In this document: positions 1-8,303 of the stretch, one piece after another
Numbering within the stretch: position 1 is the stretch's first letter
Layout of the letters: every line of letters begins with the position of its first letter
Source of the DNA: JAENVU01 sp046598395
GTDB lineage: Bacteria; Actinomycetota; Acidimicrobiia; IMCC26256; JAENVU01
DNA length: 64,000 nucleotides
NCBI GenBank assembly: GCA_046598395.1
Contig: JBKJIQ010000026.1
Span: forward strand, 45,485-109,484
Direction: 5' to 3'
The notes under the pieces: generated by a model
What the model was told of the DNA's origin: nothing
What the model saw: only the letters and a program-made list of their open reading frames with translations
Databases searched by the model: none
Position numbers and translations under genes: made by a program

Positions 1-1
1 C

Positions 2-262
2 GGGCCGATGGTGGCCCGATTGCGCGCCACCCAACGACGCGGCCTCATTGTCATCGTCACGGGCGCGCCCACCGACGTGGCGACGTTCACCGGGCTCGCG
101 AGCCCGAGCACTCCCATCGTGCTGGTGGTCTGCGCGGAGGGGTTGGCGCCCGCGGGTGCCAACCCGTCCGTGGTCGACGGTCGGCCGGGCCAGTTCGTCG
201 CCTCGTGGAACGCGGCCATGACCCGCACCCGAGACACCCGGCGCCGCGGGGTCTCGGCATGA
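2..262 (+). CDS. C-terminal tail of a DUF58-like protein (5' end outside window)
   Basis: An open frame enters from the left edge and ends at a TGA at 260-262. The visible 86 residues contain a hydrophobic beta-strand stretch (LIVIVTGAPTD) and a later IVLVVCAEG strand, then a W-containing polar tail. This is what the end of a von Willebrand-like DUF58 protein looks like. DUF58 genes commonly sit directly upstream of TgpA-type transglutaminases, as here, and the two reading frames overlap by ATGA. The family call rests mostly on this context, because too little of the protein is visible for a domain match. The stop codon lies inside a 15-bp tandem repeat. Confidence 0.45.
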   Translation, partial: GPMVARLRATQRRGLIVIVTGAPTDVATFTGLASPSTPIVLVVCAEGLAPAGANPSVVDGRPGQFVASWNAAMTRTRDTRRRGVSA

Positions 263-295
263 CGGGTCTCGGCATGACGGGTCTCGGCATGACGC
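251..295 (+). repeat. Three tandem 15-bp repeats across a stop/start junction
   Basis: The unit gtctcggcatgacgg occurs at 251-265 and 266-280, and a third copy at 281-295 differs only in its last base. Each copy contains an ATG in the transglutaminase frame (259, 274, 289), so the unit encodes the pentapeptide GMTGL and offers three possible starts. The first copy also holds the stop codon of the upstream gene. Confidence 0.9.
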
Positions 296-2559
296 CCCGG
301 GACGCGCCGGTGGATGCCGCGACCACTCGTACGAGGGTGGGACACCTTGCGGTCCAATCGGGTGCGCTGGCCTTGGTCACCGTGGCGACCGCGCTCGCCT
401 TCGGCCGCGTCTTTCGCGATCGTGGCTTTGTCCCCATGCTCGTGACCGCGGCGATCATCCCGCACGCGATCGGTTTCCTCGGACGAGTACGTGGTTGGTC
501 CACCCGCCGCACCACCGCCCTCGCCGCGCTCACCACCGCGCTCGTCCTCACCTGGATCGTGGCGGGCGAAACCACTGCCTACGGACTCCCTCTGCCCGGC
601 ACCGCGCGGCGGATAGCTGAACTGCTCGGCCACGGTTGGCAGGTCTTTCGTACCGGGGTCGCACCAGTGCCCAGCCGAGCCGGGGTCGTGCTGTTGTGTG
701 CACTCGCGATGGCCGTGGGCGCGGTCGTGGCCGACGCGATCGCGGCGAGGCCGGGCGTCACGCTGGGTGCCCTCGCGCCCACGCTGGTCTTGTTCGTGCT
801 GACGGGCACGCTCGGGACCCACGATCTTCGGATTCCGGCCACTGCGGCGTACGTGGCGGCCGCGCTGGTCGACCTCGTGATCGCCAACGCCGCTCGCGTG
901 GAAACTCGTCGCACCTGGTTTACCGGCCGCCGCCTCGCGTCCGATGCCGCAGTGATACGCAGCGCCGCGCTCGTCGGCGGCGCCGCGATCCTGACCGGTT
1001 TGGTGCTGACACCATTCATTCCGGGGATCGAGAGTGGAGCGCTGCTTCGCTACCGCGGTGGTTCGGGCCACGGCGGAGGGGCCGGGCTCTCCGATTACAC
1101 GACCGTGAGTCCGCTGGTCGACCTACGGGCCCGGCTCAACGAGCGCGCCAACAACGAACTGTTTCGAGTCAGCTCACCGAAGGCGTTGTATTGGCGCCTC
1201 GTCGCACTCGACCGCTTCGACGGCACCGTTTGGAGTGTGGCAAGCGATGCGCGTGACGCGGCCGCGGTGTTCCGGTCCCGTTCCGTACGCGGCGCAGTTC
1301 TCCAGAAGTTCACCATCGGCGCACTCGGCGACCAATGGGTCCCCGCCGCGTTTACTGCCGTCAACACCACCATGGGCAACACCCGATTGATACCGGGTTC
1401 GTCCACACTCATCGCCCCCAACTCGATCTCCGGAACGAACTACGAGGTGCAGTCCCAAGTCGAGAGGCCACCGACGCCCGCCGCGATCGCCGCAACGAGT
1501 GGTGCAGTGCCCACATCGGTGCGACCCTTTCTCACGCTCCCTGCGGGCTTTCCGGCATCTCTGCGCGCGGAGGCCGCTCGGATTACTGCCGCGGCCGCCA
1601 CGCCGTACGCGAAGGCGGCCGCACTCGAAACCTTCTTCGCCCGCGGCGCGTTTGCGTACGACGTTCACAGCCCGCTCACGAATGACACCGAGGCGATCTC
1701 GGCGTTCCTCCGGCTCAAGCGCGGGTTCTGTCAACAGTTCGCCGGTGCGTTCGCCGCGCTCGCTCGAGCGGTTGGACTACCTGCTCGCGTGGCGGTCGGC
1801 TTCACCCCCGGCGACCGAGACCCAACCTCGGGTGACTACATCGTGCGCGGCCGCGACGCCCACGCTTGGGTCGAGGTCTGGCTCGCGGGGTTGGGTTGGC
1901 GCACGTTTGAACCCACGCCCGCGGGTCCCGATCCGGGTCAGGCAGTTGCGACCGCCGACGGCCCGAGCAATCCGGACGCTGGCGCCGGTCCGGTTGTGAC
2001 CCCCACGACCGTCGTGACCCGGGCGGCCGCCGCCAGCGGCTCCGCGGGTGGCGGTCGACGAATCCCCAAGTCAGAGACGCTGGTCTCCACCCAGCCCACG
2101 GTGCGCCCCGACACCTGGGACACCCGGCGGATTGCGCTCATCGTGGTTCCCACTCTCATCCTGGCTGCGGCGATGACGATCGTGATCGCTCGGCTCATCG
2201 GTCGGATGAAGCGGCGCCGCCGCCGACGCGGCGCGGCAGAACCCGCCCACCGAATCGCCGGAGCGTGGAGCGAGGCGTTGGACACGTGCACCGAGGCTGG
2301 GCTCCCCGTCTCCGCCGCGCTCACCCCACGGGAGCAGGCCAGTGCGCTCCGAGATCATGGCGCGCCGCTCGACGCGGTCCTCCCGCTGCGCGAGCTGGCC
2401 GACATCTACGCAGAGATCGAGTTCTCACCGCACGCGCCATCGATCGACGCGAGCGACCGTGCCTGGACTGCGACTGACGAAGTACGCGCCGCGTTCGTGG
2501 AGGGGATCAGCGCGAAAGAACGCGCTCGCCGGATGGTGCACGCGAATCGATCGGAGTGA
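259..2559 (+). CDS. TgpA-like membrane transglutaminase (DUF3488 plus transglutaminase-like domain)
   Basis: A 766-residue membrane protein. About seven hydrophobic helices occupy roughly residues 20-280. A large extracytoplasmic region with a transglutaminase-like core follows: GFCQQFAGAFAALAR carries the nucleophilic Cys, RDAHAWVEVW the His, and FEPTP follows. A last transmembrane helix (LIVVPTLILAAAMTIVI) precedes an Arg-rich cytoplasmic tail. Known relatives (TgpA, DUF3488/DUF4129 proteins) have this architecture; substrates are usually unknown. The start is taken as the ATG at 259, which overlaps the upstream stop (ATGA). The ATGs at 274 and 289 in the same tandem repeat are equally possible. 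An in-frame GTG at 205 is less likely because it lies deep in the upstream gene. Likely co-transcribed with the DUF58-like gene. Confidence 0.85.
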   Translation: MTGLGMTGLGMTPRDAPVDAATTRTRVGHLAVQSGALALVTVATALAFGRVFRDRGFVPMLVTAAIIPHAIGFLGRVRGWSTRRTTALAALTTALVLTWIVAGETTAYGLPLPGTARRIAELLGHGWQVFRTGVAPVPSRAGVVLLCALAMAVGAVVADAIAARPGVTLGALAPTLVLFVLTGTLGTHDLRIPATAAYVAAALVDLVIANAARVETRRTWFTGRRLASDAAVIRSAALVGGAAILTGLVLTPFIPGIESGALLRYRGGSGHGGGAGLSDYTTVSPLVDLRARLNERANNELFRVSSPKALYWRLVALDRFDGTVWSVASDARDAAAVFRSRSVRGAVLQKFTIGALGDQWVPAAFTAVNTTMGNTRLIPGSSTLIAPNSISGTNYEVQSQVERPPTPAAIAATSGAVPTSVRPFLTLPAGFPASLRAEAARITAAAATPYAKAAALETFFARGAFAYDVHSPLTNDTEAISAFLRLKRGFCQQFAGAFAALARAVGLPARVAVGFTPGDRDPTSGDYIVRGRDAHAWVEVWLAGLGWRTFEPTPAGPDPGQAVATADGPSNPDAGAGPVVTPTTVVTRAAAASGSAGGGRRIPKSETLVSTQPTVRPDTWDTRRIALIVVPTLILAAAMTIVIARLIGRMKRRRRRRGAAEPAHRIAGAWSEALDTCTEAGLPVSAALTPREQASALRDHGAPLDAVLPLRELADIYAEIEFSPHAPSIDASDRAWTATDEVRAAFVEGISAKERARRMVHANRSE

Positions 2560-2597
2560 CGGGAGCGTCATCCACGCCGGCGCGACTCGTTGGGGAA

Positions 2598-2978
2598 CTA
2601 CGCAGGGTCGTCCCGGTGCCAGCGATCGCGCCAACGGTTCGTGGCTGATCCCAAGAACCCGCCGACGGATCCCTCACGAAATGACGATGTGAGGGTTTGC
2701 ATCCCCACTTTTCCCAACTTGCGAGCGTTGCGCTCGATCACCAACAGACACCCGAGCATCACGAGGAAGCCGAGGAAACCCAGTACGAGGTTGGTCGTGA
2801 AGGTGCCCACCAGCAGCACGAGACCGGCGACGAAACCGAACACTGCCCACTTGATCGACCGGGCCGCGTGCCGGTACAGGGTGGTCTCGGAGACCTGAGC
2901 CGCGAGACCGGGATCGGTCGCGGTGAGGTTCACCTCGATCTCGTGGAGGATCCGCAGCTCTTCATCCGAAAGTGGCAT
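2598..2978 (-). CDS. DUF3040 family small membrane protein
   Basis: A 126-residue protein beginning MPLSDEELRILHEIE, the typical start of actinobacterial DUF3040 proteins. An amphipathic N-terminal helix is followed by two adjacent hydrophobic segments (about residues 45-80), then a basic C-terminus. An ATG six codons upstream (2996) is possible, but the family usually starts at this Met. The family has no assigned function; members are small inner-membrane proteins. The gene converges on the transglutaminase gene with a 38-bp gap holding nothing notable. Confidence 0.8.
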   Translation of the reverse strand: MPLSDEELRILHEIEVNLTATDPGLAAQVSETTLYRHAARSIKWAVFGFVAGLVLLVGTFTTNLVLGFLGFLVMLGCLLVIERNARKLGKVGMQTLTSSFREGSVGGFLGSATNRWRDRWHRDDPA

Positions 2979-3009
2979 CAGTGAATCTTCGCGCATCCGG
3001 GACGCCCGC

Positions 3010-4077
3010 TCAACGCGACGCCTCTCGGGAGACGCGAGTCAGGGTCCCGCCGGACCTCGCCGATTGGTACGCGGCCTCGACAACCTCGTGGGCGGCGAGG
3101 GCACAATCTACGTCCGGATGCCCCCGAGCCGCCCCACCCTCCCTGGTCAGAGCGTCGAGGAAGGCCTTGCTGGGTTCCGCATACTGGGCCACCGACTTCG
3201 CATACACCTCCGGCACCGTGAGCCGTTCGATCCATTCTGGCGGCGACCCGAGGATCTCCTCGTGGCCGGTCGAAGTCTCCACGTGGACCGGCCCGAGGTA
3301 GTCGTCTTCGGTCCAGAGCATCGCGTCCTCACAGAAAAGCTCGAGCCGCCGGGTCGAGGGCCGACTCATCACCTGGTGCCACACGCTGGCGAGCACGGCA
3401 CTCACGCCCGATTCGAAGTCGACGTGCACGGTGGCCACATCCTCGATCCCGGGATACCCGAAGGTCTCGCTGGTGCGAGCCCGCACCGCAGTGGCCGACC
3501 CGAGAATCCACTGCATCACGTCAACATCGTGGATCGAATGCTCGATGAGGGTGCCGCCGCCAGCGAGCGCCGCGTCGGCGCGCCACGTTGATCCGTACAT
3601 CCCTTGGATCGGGAAGTATTGATCGTCGCGAAACACCGCGGTCATGGGTCTGCCGTAGCGGCCCGATGCAACGACATCGGCGAACTGTGCGAATACCGGC
3701 GCGTACCGGAGCACCAGCCCCACCTGATGCGGACGACCGCGCAGTTGCGCAGCGAGGGTGCGGCACTCCGCAATCGTCGGCGCGAGCGGCTTCTCGCAGA
3801 AGATCGCCACGTCGCGCGCAATCGCGGCTTCCACCGCACGCGCGTGACCCGCGGTCCACGTGCAGATCCACGCCACATCAACGTCGTCGAGCGCCGCCTC
3901 GAGACTGTCGTGCGCGGTCGCGTCATGATGCGCGGCCGTCTTCGCGCTGCGTTGCGCGTCGGGATCAAACGTGCTCGTGACCCGAGCATCCACGAGTCCT
4001 GCTCGGGTCAGTTGCGAGAGTGCGTAGGAGTGCACCGTCCCGATGTGACCGCAGCCGATCAATCCAATCCGTAACAC
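3010..4077 (-). CDS. Gfo/Idh/MocA-family NAD(P)-dependent oxidoreductase
   Basis: A 355-residue protein starting VLRIGLIGCGHIG, a Rossmann GxGxxG nucleotide-binding motif at the extreme N-terminus. FCEKPLAPT (about residue 95) is the conserved EKP motif whose Lys takes part in catalysis in this family. A C-terminal alpha/beta GFO_IDH_MocA domain contains the GGTLIEHSIHDVDVMQW segment. The family oxidises or reduces sugars, inositols and other polyols; the substrate cannot be read here. The GTG start at 4077 is fixed by the dinB stop (TGA 4081-4079) one base upstream, so the two are probably translationally coupled. The longer in-frame extension inside dinB has no Rossmann-like sequence. Confidence 0.85.
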   Translation of the reverse strand: MLRIGLIGCGHIGTVHSYALSQLTRAGLVDARVTSTFDPDAQRSAKTAAHHDATAHDSLEAALDDVDVAWICTWTAGHARAVEAAIARDVAIFCEKPLAPTIAECRTLAAQLRGRPHQVGLVLRYAPVFAQFADVVASGRYGRPMTAVFRDDQYFPIQGMYGSTWRADAALAGGGTLIEHSIHDVDVMQWILGSATAVRARTSETFGYPGIEDVATVHVDFESGVSAVLASVWHQVMSRPSTRRLELFCEDAMLWTEDDYLGPVHVETSTGHEEILGSPPEWIERLTVPEVYAKSVAQYAEPSKAFLDALTREGGAARGHPDVDCALAAHEVVEAAYQSARSGGTLTRVSREASR

Positions 4078-4078
4078 G

Positions 4079-5335
4079 TCATTCCTTCTGCTCGTCGTCG
4101 GGACCCCAGAGGCTCCCCCGCCGGTCGGTCTGCACACTCCCCCCGGAACTGTGCGCCGCTCGACCCACAGCATCTTGGCCGAACCGAGCCCTGACCGCGT
4201 CCAAGGTGCGCTCGAGCGCCGCTTGCTCCGGCGCAATCGCGTCGGTCCCCACTTCAGTGAACAACAGCTGGCCTTGGACCGCTCCCGGATCGTCCAGCTG
4301 CATCGCGGTCACTCCGATCAGCCGGATCCCGCCACCGACGTCAACCGTCGACAGCAGATCCAATGCGGCCCGACTGATCACGGCTGCGAGATCGGTCGGT
4401 TCCCCCAACGTGTGGGACCGAGTGATCGTCGCGAAGTCGTGATACCGAATCTTGAGCTGGACCGTACGCGCGACCACCGTCTGTTCACGGAGTCGTTGGC
4501 CCACGAGATCGGCCATCCGGATGACGTCCCGTTCGAGGAATCGCCGGTCGGTGCGGTCCACCGCGAACGTCTCCTCGTGCCCGATCGACTTTGCGACCCG
4601 ACGCGACTCCACTCCACGGGGATCACGATTCCACGCGAGGGCATGCAAATGGCTCCCGGCGGCCGGACCCAGACTGCCCGTGAGGGTGGCTTCGGGCAGC
4701 GCCGCGAGATCACCCACCGTCTTGACGCCGTACCGCTCGAGCCGCCGCCGCGTGGCCGGTCCCACACCCCAGAGCCGACTCACCGGGAGGGGGTGCAGAA
4801 ACGCGAGTTCCGTGCCGAGTTCGACGACCAGCAAGCCGTCGGGCTTCGCCAGGTCACTGGCGATCTTGGCCAGCATCTTGGTCGCGGCCACCCCGACCGA
4901 TGCGCACAGTCCGAGTTCGGCGCTGATTCGGCAGCGCAACAATTCGGCAATCCGAGGACCGCTGCCGAGCAGCCGCTTCGCCCCTGTCACATCGAGGAAT
5001 GCCTCGTCGAGCGAGAGTGGTTCGACCAGCGGAGTCACCGATCTCAGAATTTCCATCACCTGCGTGCTCACCTCCGCGTAGCGATCGATCCGCGGCGACA
5101 CAAAGACCGCGTCCGGACACGCGCGTCGGGCTCGCACCGATGGCATCGCCGAGTGAATCCCGAATACCCGCGCTTCGTAACTCGCGGCGGCCACGACGCC
5201 GCGACTCCCTACCCCACCCACCACCACGGGCCGGCCGCGCAGGTCGGGATTGTCCCGTTGTTCGACCGATGCGTAGAACGCGTCCATGTCGAGGTGCAGG
5301 ATCGTGGGCGCGTCGGGAACGGGTGGAGACTTCAC
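4079..5335 (-). CDS. dinB: DNA polymerase IV (Y-family translesion polymerase)
   Basis: A 418-residue Y-family polymerase. Catalytic motifs are LHLDMDAFYASVEQR near the N-terminus (first metal-binding Asp, steric-gate region) and PLSLDEAFLDVTG (catalytic SLDEA). A helix-hairpin-helix region (RLWGVGPATRRRLERYGV) and a little-finger domain follow. Near the C-terminus GQLLFTE resembles the QLxLF-type sliding-clamp binding peptide. The GTG start at 5335 overlaps the Nudix stop (GTGA). The Met at 5287 would remove the strand before the catalytic Asp. The enzyme bypasses damaged template bases at low fidelity. No LexA box was identified in the short upstream region, and the gene probably shares the Nudix promoter. 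Confidence 0.93.
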   Translation of the reverse strand: MKSPPVPDAPTILHLDMDAFYASVEQRDNPDLRGRPVVVGGVGSRGVVAAASYEARVFGIHSAMPSVRARRACPDAVFVSPRIDRYAEVSTQVMEILRSVTPLVEPLSLDEAFLDVTGAKRLLGSGPRIAELLRCRISAELGLCASVGVAATKMLAKIASDLAKPDGLLVVELGTELAFLHPLPVSRLWGVGPATRRRLERYGVKTVGDLAALPEATLTGSLGPAAGSHLHALAWNRDPRGVESRRVAKSIGHEETFAVDRTDRRFLERDVIRMADLVGQRLREQTVVARTVQLKIRYHDFATITRSHTLGEPTDLAAVISRAALDLLSTVDVGGGIRLIGVTAMQLDDPGAVQGQLLFTEVGTDAIAPEQAALERTLDAVRARFGQDAVGRAAHSSGGSVQTDRRGSLWGPDDEQKE

Positions 5336-5841
5336 CCCGTCGCGACCGAGACGACCTCGAAACTCGAGAGGCTCCGACCACGAACCTCGTAGCGAAACGT
5401 CCGCCGTTCCGCCGCGGTCCAGCGTTCGGCAAGCCAGGCAGCCAAGGGGTCGCGCACCCAACGGAAGCATTCCGCCAGATGATCGTCCACATCGACGGGG
5501 GCCACGAACGAAGCGTCCACCACGATGCCATCGGGGTCTTCGATCTTCAGTTCGCCGTCGAACTCGATGGCTCGATGGACCTCGCACCGCATCGTCCACC
5601 CCATGTCGAGGGCCACCGCCGTGACCTCGTACAGCGGACCCTCCCACGACGAAACCACCAAGCCGGTCTCTTCTTCGACCTCCCGAGCCAGACCGGCCAA
5701 CACCGACGCGTCGGTGGGATCGACGACCCCGCCGGGGGTACTCCAATCGTGGGCGCCATTGCGACGGCGGTTACACACCAGCAGCAGGTGACCATCACGT
5801 TCGACCACCGCACCGGCGACGGTCATTTGGGTCGACACCAT
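5332..5841 (-). CDS. Nudix hydrolase
   Basis: A 169-residue protein with one Nudix domain. The motif reads GGVVDPTDAS...AREVEEETGLV. The REVEEETG core that binds the metal is intact, but the upstream Glu of the canonical G-x5-E is replaced (Asp/Ala region). Nudix enzymes cleave nucleoside diphosphates linked to another group; MutT-type sanitising of oxidised nucleotides would fit its position before dinB, but the substrate is not readable. The start is the ATG at 5841. It is first in a Nudix-dinB-oxidoreductase run with overlapping or nearly touching ends, divergent from a small membrane gene 36 bp away. Confidence 0.85.
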   Translation of the reverse strand: MVSTQMTVAGAVVERDGHLLLVCNRRRNGAHDWSTPGGVVDPTDASVLAGLAREVEEETGLVVSSWEGPLYEVTAVALDMGWTMRCEVHRAIEFDGELKIEDPDGIVVDASFVAPVDVDDHLAECFRWVRDPLAAWLAERWTAAERRTFRYEVRGRSLSSFEVVSVATG

Positions 5842-5877
5842 CCGGCCAGTGTGCCACGCCCTCGTTACCATCCGCGG

Positions 5878-6129
5878 GTGCCCGAGACCTTCGACACCGG
5901 ACCTGGACCGAGCCGCCGCGCCTTCTTCCTCGCCTATTCGCTCGTGGTGCTCGCCGGGCTCATCGGGGCCGTCATCGGCGCCGGGCTCGGTGACGTTGGC
6001 TGTCAGGGCGATTGTTCCTCCACCATTGCGCTCGGTGCCGCGATCGGTGGAGTCGTGACCGCACTCGGCACCGGTGTGGTCGCGGTCCTCGTCCTGCGCG
6101 CCATGGCCGAGTGGCGCCGACCCGGATAA
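5878..6129 (+). CDS. Small two-helix membrane protein, unknown
   Basis: An 83-residue protein starting at GTG 5878. Residues 14-36 (AFFLAYSLVVLAGLIGAVIG) and 51-76 form two hydrophobic helices separated by a short loop containing two Cys (GCQGDC). No family recognised. The start is supported by a TACCAT hexamer at 5866-5871, six bases upstream, and absence of a Shine-Dalgarno sequence, suggesting a leaderless transcript. Codon third positions are G/C-rich like neighbouring genes. Confidence 0.6.
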   Translation: MPETFDTGPGPSRRAFFLAYSLVVLAGLIGAVIGAGLGDVGCQGDCSSTIALGAAIGGVVTALGTGVVAVLVLRAMAEWRRPG

Positions 6130-6182
6130 CCAGACCGCGAACGACCCGCCGCGGCTCCCCACGCCCACAAACTCCCCAGCCA

Positions 6183-6225
6183 CCCCGAACCGAAGCGAAG
6201 CGGAGGTGAGCCGCGAGGCAGGGAG
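6183..6225 (+). repeat. Dispersed intergenic repeat, copy 1
   Basis: About 41 bases match the reverse complement of 45350-45390 with four differences and one gap, including an identical 19-base core (gcggaggtgagccgcgagg). Both copies lie between genes. The 15-base string cccacaaactcccca also occurs twice around this copy (about 6162-6176 and 6226-6240). Resembles a REP-type element. Confidence 0.75.
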
Positions 6226-6269
6226 CCCACAAACTCCCCAAGCCCCTCAGGCGGCGACCGAACGAGCAA

Positions 6270-7145
6270 TTAGGACGTGGGGCGCATGAGGCCTTCTTGC
6301 ATGACCGTCACGACGAGTTGTCCATCGGCGGTGAAGATTGTTCCCTCCGCGATACCGCGGGCGCCGGACGCGGATTGGCTGCGTTGGTGATAGAGCAGCC
6401 AACCGTCGGCCCGAAAGGGACGATGAAACCACATCGCATGATCCAGGCTCGCGACTTGGAACTCGCCGTCGGAGAACGAACCGCCATGCGGCAACATCGC
6501 GGTATCAAGGATCGTCAGGTCCGACGCGTAGACAACCACACACACGTGAAGCAGCGGATCGTCGGGGAGCGTTCCGTTCGCGCGGATCCAAACGTCCTGG
6601 GCCGGTGGACGCGGGCGATGGTCGAGCCACGCCGGGACTTCGATCGGACGCGAATCGATCGGCCGTTCGCGTTGCGACCACTCCGCAAACTCGGGTCCCA
6701 TCTTCTCGGCATACGGCACGAACCGTTCTTGCATCGTCGGCAACGTCTCCGGATCCGCGACCGCCGGCATGGCGTCCTGATGCTCGGGTCCCGGCTCGAC
6801 AATCTGAAATGACGCCGCGAGATTGAAGATCGCGCGGCCGTGTTGGATCCCCACCACCCGACGGGTGGTAAACGACCGTCCATCGCGGATCCGGTCGACC
6901 TCGTAGATGATCGGCACCGTTGGATCGCCGGGTCGCAGAAAATACGAGTGTAACGAGTGAACCCCGCGGTCGGGATCCACCGTCCGGCCGGCGGCGATCA
7001 GCGCCTGACCCGCCACCTGGCCGCCAAAAACCCGTTGACGGTGCTCCTCGGGACTGCGCCCCCGAAACAGGTTGACCTCCAACGACTCCAGGTCCAGTAG
7101 TTCGACGAGGTCGTTCAGCGCCGGCTGATCAGTGGGCTCACTCAT
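6270..7145 (-). CDS. tesB: Acyl-CoA thioesterase II (TesB-like)
   Basis: A 291-residue double-hotdog protein matching TesB in length. Characteristic segments: FRGRSPEEHRQRVFGGQVAG near residue 30, HSLHSYFLRPGD around residue 65, FTTRRVVGIQHGRAIF in the first hotdog, and a C-terminal AMWFHRPFRADGWLLYHQ with the conserved Asp/Gln region. Hydrolyses acyl-CoA to free acid and CoA. The ATG at 7145 is preceded by TACCCT (7157-7152) with a six-base gap and no ribosome binding site, so probably leaderless. 20 bp separates it from the downstream end of the phosphofructokinase gene. Confidence 0.92.
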   Translation of the reverse strand: MSEPTDQPALNDLVELLDLESLEVNLFRGRSPEEHRQRVFGGQVAGQALIAAGRTVDPDRGVHSLHSYFLRPGDPTVPIIYEVDRIRDGRSFTTRRVVGIQHGRAIFNLAASFQIVEPGPEHQDAMPAVADPETLPTMQERFVPYAEKMGPEFAEWSQRERPIDSRPIEVPAWLDHRPRPPAQDVWIRANGTLPDDPLLHVCVVVYASDLTILDTAMLPHGGSFSDGEFQVASLDHAMWFHRPFRADGWLLYHQRSQSASGARGIAEGTIFTADGQLVVTVMQEGLMRPTS

Positions 7146-7165
7146 GGGCGCAGGGTAGCGGCGGG

Positions 7166-8194
7166 CTATCCGAAGAAGACGGTGGCCAGGTCATATAGGG
7201 ACGGGTCCACGGTCTTGAGCGTGCCGACGGCTTCGGCGATCGGGACCCTCACGATCTGACCGCATTGGAGCGCGACCATGACGTCGGAGGCGCCATCGTG
7301 AACGGCATCGACGGCCGCGATGCCGAACCGGGTCGCGAGTATCCGGTCGAACGCGGTGGGAGTCCCGCCGCGCAACACATGGCCGAGGATCGTCACGCGG
7401 GTGTCGAAGCCGGTCCGCGCCTTGATCTCATCGGTCACCAGGTTCGCGACACCCCCGAGTTGGACATGACCGAACTCGTCGACCGCGCCGGATTGGAGCG
7501 TCATCGTTCCTTCCGCAGGGACGGCGCCCTCGGCAACGACCACGATCGAGGAGTTCTCCCCGCGGCGAGAGCGGTGCCGGAGCCGGTCGCATACCTCCGA
7601 GATGTCGAACGGCAGCTCCGGGATCAAGATCACGTCGGCGCCCCCGGCCAACCCACTGTGCAAGGCGATCCACCCCGCATGACGACCCATCACCTCCACG
7701 ACCATCACCCGGTCATGCGACTCCGCGGTCGTGTGCAAACGGTCGATCGCGTCGGTCGCGGTCTGCACCGCGGTGTCGAAACCGAACGTCACTTCGGTCG
7801 CCGAAAGGTCGTTGTCGATGGTCTTGGGTACCCCAATCATGCGCACCCCTTCCGCGCCCAGTCGGTGCGCGACTCCGAGCGTGTCTTCGCCGCCGATTGC
7901 GATGATGGCGTCGAGCCGCTCCGCCCCAATCGTTGCGAGCACGCGGGCTACGCCGTCCGCCGCGTTGAACGGGTTCGTGCGCGACGAACCCAGGATCGTT
8001 CCACCGCGCGGTAACAGCCCGCGGACGGAATCGAGGTCGAGATCAACCACATCGCCTTCGACCAGGCCGCGCCAACCATGGCGGAAGCCGATGATCGTAT
8101 GCCCATACACCGTGACGCCCTTGCGGACCACCGCCCGTATCACCGCATTCAATCCCGGGCAGTCGCCGCCGCCAGTGAGCATCCCGATTCGCAT
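7166..8194 (-). CDS. 6-phosphofructokinase, probably pyrophosphate-dependent
   Basis: A 342-residue phosphofructokinase. The N-terminus MRIGMLTGGGDCPGLNAVIR is the family signature. GGEDTLG places Asp at residue 104 and GVPKTIDND places Lys at 124 before catalytic Asp127 (numbering coincides with E. coli PfkA). In family analyses Gly104/Gly124 marks ATP use and Asp104/Lys124 marks pyrophosphate use, so this enzyme probably phosphorylates fructose 6-phosphate with PPi, reversibly. MGRHAGWIAL carries substrate-binding residues. The ATG at 8194 is the only start giving an intact nucleotide loop. Divergent from glycerol kinase with a 109-bp shared upstream region. Confidence 0.88.
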   Translation of the reverse strand: MRIGMLTGGGDCPGLNAVIRAVVRKGVTVYGHTIIGFRHGWRGLVEGDVVDLDLDSVRGLLPRGGTILGSSRTNPFNAADGVARVLATIGAERLDAIIAIGGEDTLGVAHRLGAEGVRMIGVPKTIDNDLSATEVTFGFDTAVQTATDAIDRLHTTAESHDRVMVVEVMGRHAGWIALHSGLAGGADVILIPELPFDISEVCDRLRHRSRRGENSSIVVVAEGAVPAEGTMTLQSGAVDEFGHVQLGGVANLVTDEIKARTGFDTRVTILGHVLRGGTPTAFDRILATRFGIAAVDAVHDGASDVMVALQCGQIVRVPIAEAVGTLKTVDPSLYDLATVFFG

Positions 8195-8290
8195 GTGTCC
8201 CTCTCGAACGCTGCCACCACCGTCGCCTCCATCCTGACCCCGTCGCCACACAATCGCAGGCATCTCGCGTCGGGCACACCTCGACGCCGA

Positions 8291-8296
8291 TATTCT
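8291..8296 (+). promoter_or_regulatory. Putative -10 hexamer (TATTCT) for leaderless glpK
   Basis: TATTCT ends seven bases before the GTG at 8304, and no ribosome binding site is present between them. The spacing puts the transcription start at or next to the G of the start codon. Confidence 0.45.
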
Positions 8297-8303
8297 CCGC
8301 GTC

